Virus record (IMG/VR): IMGVR_UViG_3300021373_002226
Location: 1-42,819 of that record
DNA: 42,819 bases
Reading direction: 5' to 3' (one strand)
DNA from: a virus
The stretch's first letter is position 1; each line of letters begins with the position of its first letter. The notes under the pieces were generated by a model. It searched no databases, was not told the origin of the DNA, and was given only the letters and a program-made list of their open reading frames with translations. Below, in pieces: positions 8,054 to 17,046 of this stretch. The position numbers and the translations under genes were made by a program.

Positions 8054-9154
8054 TCATAAATTACCTAATACGTTATCATTAAAATATTCTTCTACTTTTA
8101 TGTGGTTGGGATAAAAATAACCCATATCTGGAGTTCGTAACATTTCACCCTCACAATCTAATAATACTTCTATGACATTTAAAAAGTAATATTCATTATC
8201 TTGAGGAAATTCTCCTTGACACTCTAAATAGTTAATGTTGTATTCCATAAATTTATCCGTCACATCAAATTTAAGTATATGTTTATCAGAACCACCTTCT
8301 TTTTTTGATTTTACCATATCCCATTCAGGTTTAGAACCAATAACTGAAATTACTTCTTTCATCATATCCCCATGTAATTCGCTTTCTGCTGCAGATTCAT
8401 ACGCCCACCTATATAAGTTTTTCAATTCTAAGGCTAAATTACCAAACATACTTTCATTTTCAATTAACTCACCCAACAAATCATTATCTAATAACATATC
8501 TTCCCTTAACCCATCTCCATATGGGTCGTCTTCGTCATATCTTCCAGGAACACCATCAAACTGCCTACCAATAAAATTATTTTCTATAATATATTCTTTT
8601 ATGTGTTGTAAAGATTTTTCGTCTAGATTATCCCACACATCACTATCAAAATCTACATCAAACCAACCATATATATCTGGATCTCCTGACAAAACTCTTT
8701 CTGCGGTATCCCTATCATCGTCATGAAATAATATAGATAATTCCTCATAATTATCACAGATTAAATATATTTTATTCCCTTCTATTTGAATATCCCCATA
8801 AACAGATTTAGGTACTTTACGTTTATTTTCTTTTGATGGTTGTATGATAAACGTATCTAATGTAAAATATTTATCTATCCACCCTGTACCATTTAAAATT
8901 TTATAAGGGTCACTAACATTATTTCTTAAAAGGTTATCTTCTTCGTAACCAGCGTAATCAAAAGGGTCTTCACCTAAAACATTGGTGAAAAAATTAAACA
9001 CCCCAAACATAATCTCTTCATGTGAATAACTATCTGAACCTAATAACTCATCTACCTCAGATATATAATCGGGTATACTATATCCGTCATCATATTTTTT
9101 AAACAACTTACTTAATATCTTATTAAATAGTTTTAACTCTTGTGGTTCTAACAT
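8054..9154 (-). CDS. Acidic hypothetical protein, family A
   Basis: Start placed at ATG 9154 (MLEPQELKLF) because a late-type promoter lies 14 nt before it and the extra 15 upstream codons would be read from promoter DNA. 366 residues, strongly acidic with many Asp and Tyr. The segment LFHDDDRDTAERVLS and later DEKSLQHIKEYIIEN resembles FFCDDRDYGIRDMVR and DKENLGIMKEHYLKN in the protein at 30879-31838, suggesting distant paralogues. The N-terminal helix is basic but has no clear (I/L)-x-E end. Function unknown; acidic composition could fit DNA mimicry, but that is speculation. Confidence 0.75.
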   Translation of the reverse strand: MLEPQELKLFNKILSKLFKKYDDGYSIPDYISEVDELLGSDSYSHEEIMFGVFNFFTNVLGEDPFDYAGYEEDNLLRNNVSDPYKILNGTGWIDKYFTLDTFIIQPSKENKRKVPKSVYGDIQIEGNKIYLICDNYEELSILFHDDDRDTAERVLSGDPDIYGWFDVDFDSDVWDNLDEKSLQHIKEYIIENNFIGRQFDGVPGRYDEDDPYGDGLREDMLLDNDLLGELIENESMFGNLALELKNLYRWAYESAAESELHGDMMKEVISVIGSKPEWDMVKSKKEGGSDKHILKFDVTDKFMEYNINYLECQGEFPQDNEYYFLNVIEVLLDCEGEMLRTPDMGYFYPNHIKVEEYFNDNVLGNL

Positions 9155-9168
9155 TATTTGTTTTATTA

Positions 9169-9175
9169 ATAAATA
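9169..9175 (-). promoter_or_regulatory. Late-type promoter TATTTAT
   Basis: Minus-strand CAATATTTATTAATAAAA, 14 nt before the chosen ATG at 9154; it decides that start over the one at 9199. Confidence 0.5.
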
Positions 9176-9182
9176 TTGATTT

Positions 9183-9213
9183 AAAATAAAAAATCCCACC
9201 TATTGATGGGATT
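9183..9213 (-). terminator. Rho-independent terminator
   Basis: Minus-strand stem AATCCCA/TGGGATT (7 bp, 8-nt loop) followed by TTTTTTATTTT. It closes the long operon that starts near 14948 and ends with gene 9236-10666. Confidence 0.75.
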
Positions 9214-9235
9214 GGTTATATATTAAAAATTAATC

Positions 9236-10666
9236 TTATATATACTTATGAAGTTTTTCTACAGTTTCAAAATCACCATTGTCTAACGCATCATCAATTA
9301 AATCTTGTATTTCTCTAGGTGACATCTCAGAATAGTCTACTTCTTTAGGTTCAGACACTATAGGTTCTTCTTTAGGTTCATCACCTAAATTGTCTAATAT
9401 ATCATCCATATCATCATATCCAGTATCACCTAAAATATCATCTAAACCTTCTGATGGTTCATCTTCATGAATATCTTTTAGGGTTTGGATAACTTCTTTA
9501 CATTTTTGACTACCACTTAAAATTTCTTTCATAAATTCGTGAAATTGTTTCGCTGGTAACTTAGTTAATTCTTGAAATAACCATTGTTTCATATCGTAAT
9601 TATCACTACCTACACAATCTAAGAATTTTTCCCACATGCCTGGACCTAATCTCATTCCCCAAATCTCACCTTCTACTGTGTCTGCCTTTTTAATTACTTC
9701 CGCCTGTTCTTCAAAGTCTAAGTGTCCATCTGCCCAATTGATTGCAGATAATTCTAATGTCCCTTTGATTAATTCGTGTACTAACAATGGAAATATCCAC
9801 GCTTTTGCAACTACAACAGGAATTTCATCATCTTCTTCGATATCTACTTTTTCCATTTCTTCTTCTTCATCCTCATCTTCTGGCGCCTCAGCTTTTCTCC
9901 ATTCTATCTTCTCTACACCACCAGTTTGTCCACCCATTGCACTATCAGGTATAATCCAATATTGGAAATCTGCAAGTGACATAAGTTTACCATATAATCC
10001 CATAAGTCTAGGGTCGATAGAATCTAATTCATCTGCAACCATATGGAAAATATAGTGTCCTTTTTTAGAAGCTCCTTGCATCAAAGCGTTTATAACTCTC
10101 CTTTTGTCAACTTCCATTTCTAACTCTTCCATTCTTTGTGCACTTTTTGGTGATTTAGGAACATTAAAGTCAGAATCATAATCATCATCTTCTTCTTCTT
10201 CTTCATCATCCCCAAAACCTAAATCAGTACCTGGAGGTGAAAGGGTTGCCTCTAACATTTGATCTGGAATATCAAACTCTTCTGATACAATATCTATCGC
10301 TAATTGTTCTAACGCATCTTTATGTCTTGTTTCTATTTGACTTACTTCACTCATTATCTGAAACATTTGTTGCATCATCATAGGGCTTATGTTTTGTATC
10401 CCATGATATCTTTTTACTTTATTAATGATTTCTTTAAATCTTTTACTAGCCATTTTTTCAGAATAATTTTGTAAATCAGAACCCACAGGCATAGACTTAC
10501 TTTTACCAAAAATATGTTCACCACTTTTAAGTTTACCTTCTATATCTGGATTCATTCTTTCGGGATGTTCTGGATCATATTCAATTGCTTCTACAATCCT
10601 ATTAATTCTTAATTTCTCACTAAGAACTCTTTTTGTAACTTCACTTATAATATTTTTTCTTTTCAT
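9236..10666 (-). CDS. Tagged acidic virion-type protein
   Basis: 476 residues. The tag is MKRKNIISEVTKRVLSE, ending L-S-E. Residues about 150-165 and 265-285 are Asp/Glu runs; between them is a folded part with HYIFHMVADELDSID and FQYWIIPDSAMGG, then an IFPLLVHELIKGTLELSAIN segment. LVHELIKG places a His-Glu pair in a helix, but no full HExxH motif is present. It is the last gene of an operon with 10685-14597, before a terminator. Large size and acidic low-complexity segments suggest an abundant internal or structural protein; exact role unknown. Confidence 0.75.
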   Translation of the reverse strand: MKRKNIISEVTKRVLSEKLRINRIVEAIEYDPEHPERMNPDIEGKLKSGEHIFGKSKSMPVGSDLQNYSEKMASKRFKEIINKVKRYHGIQNISPMMMQQMFQIMSEVSQIETRHKDALEQLAIDIVSEEFDIPDQMLEATLSPPGTDLGFGDDEEEEEDDDYDSDFNVPKSPKSAQRMEELEMEVDKRRVINALMQGASKKGHYIFHMVADELDSIDPRLMGLYGKLMSLADFQYWIIPDSAMGGQTGGVEKIEWRKAEAPEDEDEEEEMEKVDIEEDDEIPVVVAKAWIFPLLVHELIKGTLELSAINWADGHLDFEEQAEVIKKADTVEGEIWGMRLGPGMWEKFLDCVGSDNYDMKQWLFQELTKLPAKQFHEFMKEILSGSQKCKEVIQTLKDIHEDEPSEGLDDILGDTGYDDMDDILDNLGDEPKEEPIVSEPKEVDYSEMSPREIQDLIDDALDNGDFETVEKLHKYI

Positions 10667-10684
10667 TTTAATATTTTTTTTATA

Positions 10685-11473
10685 TTACCAATCATAAACT
10701 ACTGATGTCCACATACGGAAAGCTTCATTGGCTAATTTTTCAAACACTCTCTGTACGTTTCTAGTTTCGTGGTCACCATTAGTTCTATCAATTCTTTTTA
10801 ATGCTGCTCTGATTAATACATCTCTAACTGCTTGTTTTTTCTCTAGTAAATAGTTAATGATTTCTATTTTTTCTTCTAATGAATCTAATTCACTTTGATA
10901 TAAACCAATGTCTTCCCCTTCGTTTTCTATATCATACTCTAATTCTTCTTTTTGTTGTTCTAAAGACTCTAAATCCATGCTTTGTCCGTATAACCATCTA
11001 TGTAGATCTTTTTTAGTCCAATTAAGTATTGGGGCTGCACCAAACATGTTAATGAGTCCACTTTCCCTAAGTTTTTCTAACCAACCTACAATTACACTAA
11101 ATTCCCTTCTATCTAATTCTGGTACAATATATAATTTTTTACCTCTAGACTCATTCATTGTTTTCTTAGTATTTACGTATTCTATTAACTCACCTTTTTT
11201 CATTTTAGGATTAATAGATTCTTTTCTTCTATGTGGTTTCTTTATAGAACCTTCATAACCTATAGATGCGGTACAAACTGCATATGGGTTATAATCTTCT
11301 CCCCTTTCTTTATTTTGTTTTTTTACATCTTTAACGCAACGTTCCCACTTTTTTTTATGGATTGGGCTTTCTTTTTCCTTTTTGGACTCGTTTATATTAA
11401 AATAATATTTACTTTGTTTTTTATTTAAAAAATTCTCAGTCATTATTTTTTTTAATATGTCCTTTTTTTTCAT
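10685..11473 (-). CDS. Tagged protein with coiled coil
   Basis: 262 residues. The N-terminus MKKKDILKKIMTEN is a tag-like helix ending in M-T-E, a weaker variant. Residues about 38-75 contain KKWERCVKDVKKQNK and NPYAVCTASIGYEG, a small two-Cys segment, then a REFSVIVGWLEKL part and a strong coiled coil (about 165-215). The first base of its ATG is the last base of the upstream stop codon (TAATG), so translation is probably coupled to 11473-12012. Unknown function, probable virion component. Confidence 0.75.
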   Translation of the reverse strand: MKKKDILKKIMTENFLNKKQSKYYFNINESKKEKESPIHKKKWERCVKDVKKQNKERGEDYNPYAVCTASIGYEGSIKKPHRRKESINPKMKKGELIEYVNTKKTMNESRGKKLYIVPELDRREFSVIVGWLEKLRESGLINMFGAAPILNWTKKDLHRWLYGQSMDLESLEQQKEELEYDIENEGEDIGLYQSELDSLEEKIEIINYLLEKKQAVRDVLIRAALKRIDRTNGDHETRNVQRVFEKLANEAFRMWTSVVYDW

Positions 11474-12012
11474 TATCTTTTATTTAAGAATTTTTTAAAT
11501 AAGTCTTTTGTTGATTCGTTTTTAGTTGTTACTGTCATCCCACCATCTTTATCTAGTGTGACAGACCCATCAACAGATATACCTACACCTTCTTGTTCTG
11601 CTCTTTTTACTTCATCTGGTGTATATTTGGTTTGTTTAACAGTTGTTTCTTCCGCCTCACCAATATAGGAACCATCTTCGTCATATTGGTTACTAACATC
11701 TATTGGTTCTGGATAGTCTCTGTAGTCAGGTTGTACTGGTGCATTTCTCATATAAATCTCAGGATATTGTTTCGCCATTCTTTTTAAGATTGCGTCTGGA
11801 TTTTTTCTCATATATCTAATAACCGCAGGATCCATATCGTCACCATACTTACCAAATACCCCCTCAATACCTTTTTCTCTAGGTGTTGGTTTAAAATCTC
11901 TTTTACTATAAGTGTCTCTCATCTCATAGTCTTCATCTAAATAATTTTCCATCAACTTACGTCTAGTTGCTCTTTTAATTTCTGATTCGTAAATTTTTAT
12001 TTTCTTTCCCAT
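11473..12012 (-). CDS. Tagged small protein
   Basis: 179 residues. The tag MGKKIKIYESEIKRATRRKL ends in L-M-E. The body is rich in Tyr, Asp and Pro and looks partly disordered (PVQPDYRDYPEPIDVSNQYD), with a C-terminal DGSVTLDKDGGMTVTTKNES beta segment. Four nucleotides after the upstream gene. No recognised domain. Confidence 0.75.
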   Translation of the reverse strand: MGKKIKIYESEIKRATRRKLMENYLDEDYEMRDTYSKRDFKPTPREKGIEGVFGKYGDDMDPAVIRYMRKNPDAILKRMAKQYPEIYMRNAPVQPDYRDYPEPIDVSNQYDEDGSYIGEAEETTVKQTKYTPDEVKRAEQEGVGISVDGSVTLDKDGGMTVTTKNESTKDLFKKFLNKR

Positions 12013-12015
12013 AAC

Positions 12016-12414
12016 TTATGTGTTTATTGTTTCTTTTTCATACATTATTACCATATCTTTTTCATAAAGTTTATCTTCTACCGAAGAAATTTTTTCACCA
12101 AATGAAAAATATAATCTTTTATCTGGATACTCATCATATCCTTCCATATTTTCCCAAGCCATTGCAACGATACCATCAACTGCGTCCCACATTGCAAATG
12201 AGTCAGATTCTTGTACTAAATCTAATTTTAAATCAGTATTTAGTGTACCTGACTTTTTTATAAATTTTCCTTCTGGTGGTTCTGGGTTACCCGATGATGG
12301 ATAAGAGTCCCACCCTTCTCCGTCTATGTCTTTTAATATATCCGAAAAGAGGAACTCATAAATGTAATTCCCCTTCCAGTTTTGTCCTATTTTATTTATA
12401 TAGACTAAGTTCAT
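12016..12414 (-). CDS. Conserved-looking phage protein, untagged
   Basis: 132 residues, a compact mixed fold with IGQNWKGNYIYEFLFSD and DIDGEGWDSYP near the N-terminus and SDSFAMWDAVDGIVAMAWEN in the middle. Start and stop overlap both neighbours by a base or so, so it is translated within the operon 14597-9236. I do not recognise a characterised family. No tag. Confidence 0.75.
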   Translation of the reverse strand: MNLVYINKIGQNWKGNYIYEFLFSDILKDIDGEGWDSYPSSGNPEPPEGKFIKKSGTLNTDLKLDLVQESDSFAMWDAVDGIVAMAWENMEGYDEYPDKRLYFSFGEKISSVEDKLYEKDMVIMYEKETINT

Positions 12415-14597
12415 TATCTAAACATACCTCTTCTTCTGTAAGATGGACGAGGTTTTTCACTTCTGTCCATTCTTGTGTCTGCCTTAGGTCTTGGATCAAC
12501 TTTAGGTCTTTTAATAGTTCTCCACTTATCTCCTTTACCTGGCTTAGTTGTAGGTTCTTTAATTCCTGGTTCTTTAACTGGTGCTTCAGAGTTTCTTAAA
12601 AAATCAATATCTAATTCGATAAAATCTTCTCCTTTATCAGAATTCATTGAAAAGTCTAATTCACCATCATCGTTGTTATCCATATCTAAACGATTAGGAA
12701 TACCATCGAAGTCTCTATCTAAATCACCTGTAGCGTCTAAGTATCCTTGTCCTGTCGCAATTGCGTCCATAACACCCATTTCTTCTTCATCTATATTACG
12801 TCTTCTATCTTTTCTACCTTTACGTAACATTTTGAAGTCTTCCGCATCTACCTTACCATTTTTGTTTCTATCTAATTTGTGTTGTTTACCGACAAGTTTT
12901 TCATTCATTATATCTTCTTCATCCATAATGTACGCCTCTTTATCATAATGTGGGTATTTTTTATGTGTCGCCTTAGATCCCATATGGTGTTCGTTTGGTC
13001 CACATTCCATACACATTCCTTCAGTTAATCTACTACCACATTGTTCACAAAGTTCTCTTCTTTCTTTTAAAACTCTTTTAAGTGATTTTTTTGTAGTATT
13101 TCTTAAAAAAGATTCCATTAATTGTTTTTTAGAAAAAACTCTACCTTCGTTTTTTTCTTCTTTATCTTTTTTACATTTGATTTTTACATCACCACACTTA
13201 CATTCACCTTCAGATTTTAAATCTGACATATTATCGTCTGTCAATATAATACATTCTTTACCACTTTTGGCACCTTGTTTTAATAAGTCTTCTGCTTTAG
13301 CGTCTTTCGCACCTGGATAAATTAAACATTTATCACCACAGGTACAAATACCTTCTTCCTCTAACATTTTAAGTTGTTCTTTTTTAACTTTAACAACTTC
13401 TTTATCGTCATCTTCTTTGTCCTCACCTTCAGATAATTCCTCACCACCTTCTTCTGGTGTTTCTTCAGTAGTTTCCTCAGCGTCTAAATCCATATCTACT
13501 TCTTCGTCGCCACCTTCCATATCGAAATCATCCATACCTTCTTCGTCTTCATCACCACTCTCTATTTTTTCGATAATATCTTCTTTATCTTCTTCATCCA
13601 TTTCATCTAAATGCATTGCCGATATAATTGAGTTGATTACATATTTTTCTAAATCCAAATCAGCTTCATCCATATCCCTTAACATCTGTCCGATTTTACC
13701 AGTGTATTTTTGAATCTTTTTAGTGTCTCCGTCTTCATCACCTTCTTCATCTTCCATACTTTCATCTCCGAACTCATCTCCACCTTCTTCAGTTTCTTCA
13801 TCAAACTCAACATCTGCAATATCACCACCCATTTCTACATCAACTTCATCCTCTACAGGTTCTTCTGATTTAGGTGCATCAACTTTAAGAACTTTCTTTT
13901 GTTCTTCTAAGTCTGAATCTGCGTCAGAAATAATTTCTTTTTCCTCATTTTTTTCTTCGTCTTCATCTTCATGTAGTCTAAACTCCGGTTCATATACCCT
14001 TAAGGTAGTGGTCACACAGTTAATTACACGACCAGTCCCAACAGGTAAGTCTTGCAAATAGTCAGACAATTCATTAAAATCTACATACTCATTAATTTTC
14101 TTTTCTATTTCCGTAGTCAACACCTTTTCTATTTTTAGGTTTCTAATTGCACATTTTTTTGTTTTACTTAGTGAATCATCTTCTTCCATAACAAACCCAA
14201 ATCCTGCACCACCACCAAAAGCGACACCATCAGATTCAAAAATGTTTGTGTTAGAGTCAATACCATATGACTCATTCAACATATCAAACTTCATATTCAA
14301 ATGTTTAATTGCTTCTGCATATGACTTATATCTTTCATCATATTTGTTTTGTAGTCCTCCGATATAACTAAAGTCTTCTGCTAAGAATTGTCCAGAAGTT
14401 TTATTTGAAGTTTTAATGAAGTAATCATGATTTTCTCTAATGACACCATAAACAATACCATTAGGTCCTTTTTTGACTAATTCTAATTCTGAAAATGATT
14501 TACTTTCAGTTAAAGTATTCATTCTATCCATAAGTCCCAACATCCTATTTAGTTTGTCTTGACCTTTTAATGATTTTGGATTAATATTTTTTCTCAT
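12414..14597 (-). CDS. Large modular acidic protein with zinc-ribbon and EF-hand-like motifs
   Basis: 727 residues. The N-terminus includes RMLGLMDRMNTLTES, an amphipathic helix ending in L-T-E, then a folded domain (ELVKKGPNGIVYGVIRENHD). Residues about 210-400 are almost wholly acidic. There follow Cys clusters ICTCGDKC (about 417) and CKCGDVKIKC (about 466), a zinc-ribbon-like CEQCG-11-CMECG pattern (about 516-535), an EF-hand-like loop DRNKNGKVDAEDF (about 573), a second Asp-rich loop DRDFDGIPNRLDMDNNDDG (about 622) and a basic Pro/Arg-rich tail. Calcium or zinc binding is inferred from motifs. Most likely a virion protein; role unknown. Confidence 0.75.
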   Translation of the reverse strand: MRKNINPKSLKGQDKLNRMLGLMDRMNTLTESKSFSELELVKKGPNGIVYGVIRENHDYFIKTSNKTSGQFLAEDFSYIGGLQNKYDERYKSYAEAIKHLNMKFDMLNESYGIDSNTNIFESDGVAFGGGAGFGFVMEEDDSLSKTKKCAIRNLKIEKVLTTEIEKKINEYVDFNELSDYLQDLPVGTGRVINCVTTTLRVYEPEFRLHEDEDEEKNEEKEIISDADSDLEEQKKVLKVDAPKSEEPVEDEVDVEMGGDIADVEFDEETEEGGDEFGDESMEDEEGDEDGDTKKIQKYTGKIGQMLRDMDEADLDLEKYVINSIISAMHLDEMDEEDKEDIIEKIESGDEDEEGMDDFDMEGGDEEVDMDLDAEETTEETPEEGGEELSEGEDKEDDDKEVVKVKKEQLKMLEEEGICTCGDKCLIYPGAKDAKAEDLLKQGAKSGKECIILTDDNMSDLKSEGECKCGDVKIKCKKDKEEKNEGRVFSKKQLMESFLRNTTKKSLKRVLKERRELCEQCGSRLTEGMCMECGPNEHHMGSKATHKKYPHYDKEAYIMDEEDIMNEKLVGKQHKLDRNKNGKVDAEDFKMLRKGRKDRRRNIDEEEMGVMDAIATGQGYLDATGDLDRDFDGIPNRLDMDNNDDGELDFSMNSDKGEDFIELDIDFLRNSEAPVKEPGIKEPTTKPGKGDKWRTIKRPKVDPRPKADTRMDRSEKPRPSYRRRGMFR

Positions 14598-14618
14598 TTT
14601 TTTTATATTTATTTCGTT

Positions 14619-14948
14619 TTATCCGTTAGTTGGTAAACCTGTTTTAATGTTTACAAATTGATATTGTTCAGTACCACCAGTAGAACTTATTAAGCCAGTA
14701 GGTACATTTAATGCTGGATCTTTAGGATTCCCTAATAACATTAAATTACTATTTGGTGTTGTTGTGTTACCGTTAATTCGTAGTGGGATAACTTGACCAT
14801 CCCATTCATTAGGTGGTGTATATGTGGTACCATTAATCGTAAATGGTGCACCTGTATTGTCTATTATTATAAATGCAGAATATACGTTATTTACGAAATC
14901 CGCATCTGTACTTAATTCCATTAACCTAAAATTCCCTAATGTTTCCAT
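14619..14948 (-). CDS. Small beta-rich protein, probable virion decoration
   Basis: 109 residues, neutral, beta-rich, with many Thr, Asn, Gly and Pro (FTINGTTYTPPNEWDGQVIP). No tag and no signal peptide. First gene of the operon leading to 9236, with a late-type promoter 16 nt upstream. Composition suggests a capsid decoration or tail accessory protein; inferred only. Confidence 0.65.
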   Translation of the reverse strand: METLGNFRLMELSTDADFVNNVYSAFIIIDNTGAPFTINGTTYTPPNEWDGQVIPLRINGNTTTPNSNLMLLGNPKDPALNVPTGLISSTGGTEQYQFVNIKTGLPTNG

Positions 14949-14964
14949 AATTATATTTTATTAA

Positions 14965-14971
14965 ATAAATA
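14965..14971 (-). promoter_or_regulatory. Late-type promoter TATTTAT for operon 14948-9236
   Basis: Minus-strand CAATATTTATTTAATAAA, 16 nt before the ATG at 14948. Confidence 0.5.
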
Positions 14972-15002
14972 TTGCATTTTTTATAAAAAAACACAAATTA
15001 AA

Positions 15003-15800
15003 TTATAATATATTCTTAAGTCTTATTTTGGATTCATCTAAAGTAAGTGATTTATCATATGCCTTAGTTTCTATCTCACTTAATTTATCTAAATACATAG
15101 TTCTCCTCAATACCTTAAACGCAATATTTTCAAAGGAATACTCACCTTCTCTATCTAAACCATTCTGTCTCATTTTCTTAATTTTTTCTTTAAGATTTTT
15201 AATCATTCTTATGGTTTTATCATAGTCTTCGTGTTTGTACATATAATATATGTCATGTATTGCGTCAATTATATTGTTCACCTTTTGTCCTACTTTTTTA
15301 GAATCTATTTCTTTTTTAGTGATATCTGGTTTAACAACCCATCCATCCCACATAATTGAATATACTCCACTGGATACGTGAGGTTCCTCAGTATCTTGCA
15401 TATATAACTCCACATCATAACCTTTTATTGTTATGTCGTGTTTTTCATTCCATAAGTTCTTTTTGGAGTTGAAGTATTCTTTTACTAATTCTTCGTTTTC
15501 GTCTACATCACTAAAATTAACTAGTATATGTAAATCTACATCTGAGAATTTAGACCAATTAAAATTGGCTAAACTACCTGTTAGTATGATATCATCGATA
15601 TCTACCCAACCTACATTTAAAGTTTCAAAGAAATCATCTGCAATCATAAGAAGTCTTCTCCTTACGTCTTCATGCATGTGTTGTTCTTTATCGAATATTT
15701 TTGGGTTAAGTGTTGACTGAACTTCAAAAGAAGATAAGTCAATATCTTCCTTTTGTATTATATCACTAACTTCTTGTTCTGAGATTCTTTTTATATCCAT
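15003..15800 (-). CDS. Nucleotidyltransferase-fold protein
   Basis: 265 residues. The Pol-beta-type nucleotidyltransferase motif is clear: LTGSLANFNWSKFSDVDLHI (G-S, then D-x-D), followed by a third acidic position in GYDVELYMQDTEEPH. The N-terminal 40 residues (MDIKRISEQEVSDIIQKEDI) and C-terminal helices flank it. Members of this superfamily transfer nucleotides to RNA, proteins or small molecules; the substrate cannot be read here. It has its own late-type promoter, only 4 nt from the ATG. Confidence 0.8.
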   Translation of the reverse strand: MDIKRISEQEVSDIIQKEDIDLSSFEVQSTLNPKIFDKEQHMHEDVRRRLLMIADDFFETLNVGWVDIDDIILTGSLANFNWSKFSDVDLHILVNFSDVDENEELVKEYFNSKKNLWNEKHDITIKGYDVELYMQDTEEPHVSSGVYSIMWDGWVVKPDITKKEIDSKKVGQKVNNIIDAIHDIYYMYKHEDYDKTIRMIKNLKEKIKKMRQNGLDREGEYSFENIAFKVLRRTMYLDKLSEIETKAYDKSLTLDESKIRLKNIL

Positions 15801-15804
15801 AATA

Positions 15805-15811
15805 ATAAATA
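15805..15811 (-). promoter_or_regulatory. Late-type promoter TATTTAT, leaderless spacing
   Basis: Minus-strand CATATTTATTATTATGG: the element ends 4 nt before the ATG at 15800. Confidence 0.5.
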
Positions 15812-15862
15812 TGTTTCTTTATGGATAAATATCATAAAAAATAGAAATGGGCGTATTACTAT

Positions 15863-16225
15863 TTAATCGTTAAGTAACTTTTTTTCTTCTTTATCTATTT
15901 TATCGTGTAGGACATTCATCTCCCTACACATATGGTCAATTAATTTGTCGGACCTAGAATCAATCCTTTTATCAACCTTACTTATGTAATCATACAACTT
16001 TTCATATTTATTGTCGTATATGTTGTGTATATCTTCTACACTTCTATCTATTAACCTATAGTTGTCTTCTATTCTTTCTTCTATTTTACGTTGGATGTTC
16101 ATTAAATGTATAACATCGACCTTACCTTCCAATTTACCGAATATATTAATAATACTCAGTACTAGTGCACATACACTTATTGTAGACAAGACCGTTACTA
16201 AAACTACTGCTGATTCGTATCCCAT
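15863..16225 (-). CDS. Small membrane protein with coiled coil
   Basis: 120 residues. A single membrane segment (about residues 7-29, VLVTVLSTISVCALVLSII) is followed by a long charged helix likely to form a coiled coil (KIEERIEDNYRLIDRSVEDI). The topology, one N-terminal anchor and a cytoplasmic or periplasmic rod, would fit a spanin-like or phage membrane-scaffold protein, but nothing specific is recognised. Confidence 0.65.
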   Translation of the reverse strand: MGYESAVVLVTVLSTISVCALVLSIINIFGKLEGKVDVIHLMNIQRKIEERIEDNYRLIDRSVEDIHNIYDNKYEKLYDYISKVDKRIDSRSDKLIDHMCREMNVLHDKIDKEEKKLLND

Positions 16226-16271
16226 AACTTTATTTTTTTTTGTTTATTATTATTAATCGAAACGCCCGTTT

Positions 16272-16466
16272 CTATTTATTTACTATTGTGATAATTTCGT
16301 ATCTCCACCCACTATCTGAATTTGTGTTTAGTATTTCACATAACTTAGAAGCTTGTTCAAATTTATTGGTTTCAAAAACCACACCTGTTGAGTCTAATAA
16401 AATTACGTGTTGGGGCTTACCACTATTAACCATAATCTTTTTTATTTGATAAGAGGGTTTTTTCAT
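16272..16466 (-). CDS. Small hypothetical protein
   Basis: 64 residues, MKKPSYQIKKIMVNSGKPQH and a beta-alpha-like core. It overlaps the stop of gene 16463-16759 by 4 nt (ATGA), supporting it as a real, translationally coupled gene in the operon starting at 16986. Its stop lies beside a GAAACG/CGTTTC inverted repeat. Function unknown. Confidence 0.6.
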   Translation of the reverse strand: MKKPSYQIKKIMVNSGKPQHVILLDSTGVVFETNKFEQASKLCEILNTNSDSGWRYEIITIVNK

Positions 16467-16759
16467 AACGTATTTTTTATTTTTTCTATTTGTTCAACTA
16501 AAGGTAATACATCTACCAGTTCTTTTGATTGTGAATAAGAATATTTTTTTATTATACTATGTAATAATTTTCCTTGACTTTCACCCCTTTCAAATTTTGT
16601 GTAATCTGTAAAGGTGACACCTTCATAAACATATTGTCTCCCAGAATTAAAAATTAATGCCAATTTTTTTTGGTTGACAATGTACTTAGAACCTAAAATA
16701 TTAGATGAGTCATAAAGACATTCTATAGATCCGTTTTCTTCGTGTTTTATTAAAACCAT
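16463..16759 (-). CDS. KTSC-domain protein
   Basis: 98 residues. The central part matches the KTSC pattern by eye: YDSSNILGSKYIV, LALIFNSGRQYVYEGV, and a Ser/Gly-Lys-x-x-x-x-x-I-K-x-x-Y ending (GKLLHSIIKKYSYSQ). The family is a small phage/bacterial fold of unknown biochemical role, sometimes attached to lysyl-tRNA synthetases. Middle gene of a three-gene operon. Confidence 0.75.
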   Translation of the reverse strand: MVLIKHEENGSIECLYDSSNILGSKYIVNQKKLALIFNSGRQYVYEGVTFTDYTKFERGESQGKLLHSIIKKYSYSQSKELVDVLPLVEQIEKIKNTL

Positions 16760-16761
16760 AA

Positions 16762-16986
16762 TTAATCTTTTAAAAGTTTATATGAATGTATATTTTTAAG
16801 TTCGTAAACATCCCCTTTTATTTCGGAGGGATCGCTAATTGAAACTCTTTTTTCTTCGGTTATTAACACATAATTACCTGTTATAACCATAGCAGAATCT
16901 TCATATTCTACTCTATCTGTAGGTTTACCTTCTTCGTCTTTAAGAAGTATCACTATTTTTCTGAATGTCGGTGCACTTGGTATCAT
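16762..16986 (-). CDS. Small hypothetical protein, first gene of a host-promoter operon
   Basis: 74 residues; beta-rich (FRKIVILLKDEEGKPTDRVE). Its ATG lies only 4 nt after the -7 box of a host-type promoter, so the message is probably leaderless. Two nucleotides separate it from the KTSC gene. No recognised family. Confidence 0.65.
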   Translation of the reverse strand: MIPSAPTFRKIVILLKDEEGKPTDRVEYEDSAMVITGNYVLITEEKRVSISDPSEIKGDVYELKNIHSYKLLKD

Positions 16987-16990
16987 ATCA

Positions 16991-17022
16991 CAAATATAAT
17001 AAAAAAATATTATTATATCAAA
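16991..17022 (-). promoter_or_regulatory. Host-type promoter TTTG-N20-TATATTTG
   Basis: Minus strand: TTTG at 17022-17019 and TATATTTG at 16998-16991, 20-nt spacer, matching the Bacteroidota -33/-7 consensus. Drives 16986-16272. Confidence 0.7.
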
Positions 17023-17046
17023 TTAAATATGTAATAATTTATAAAT

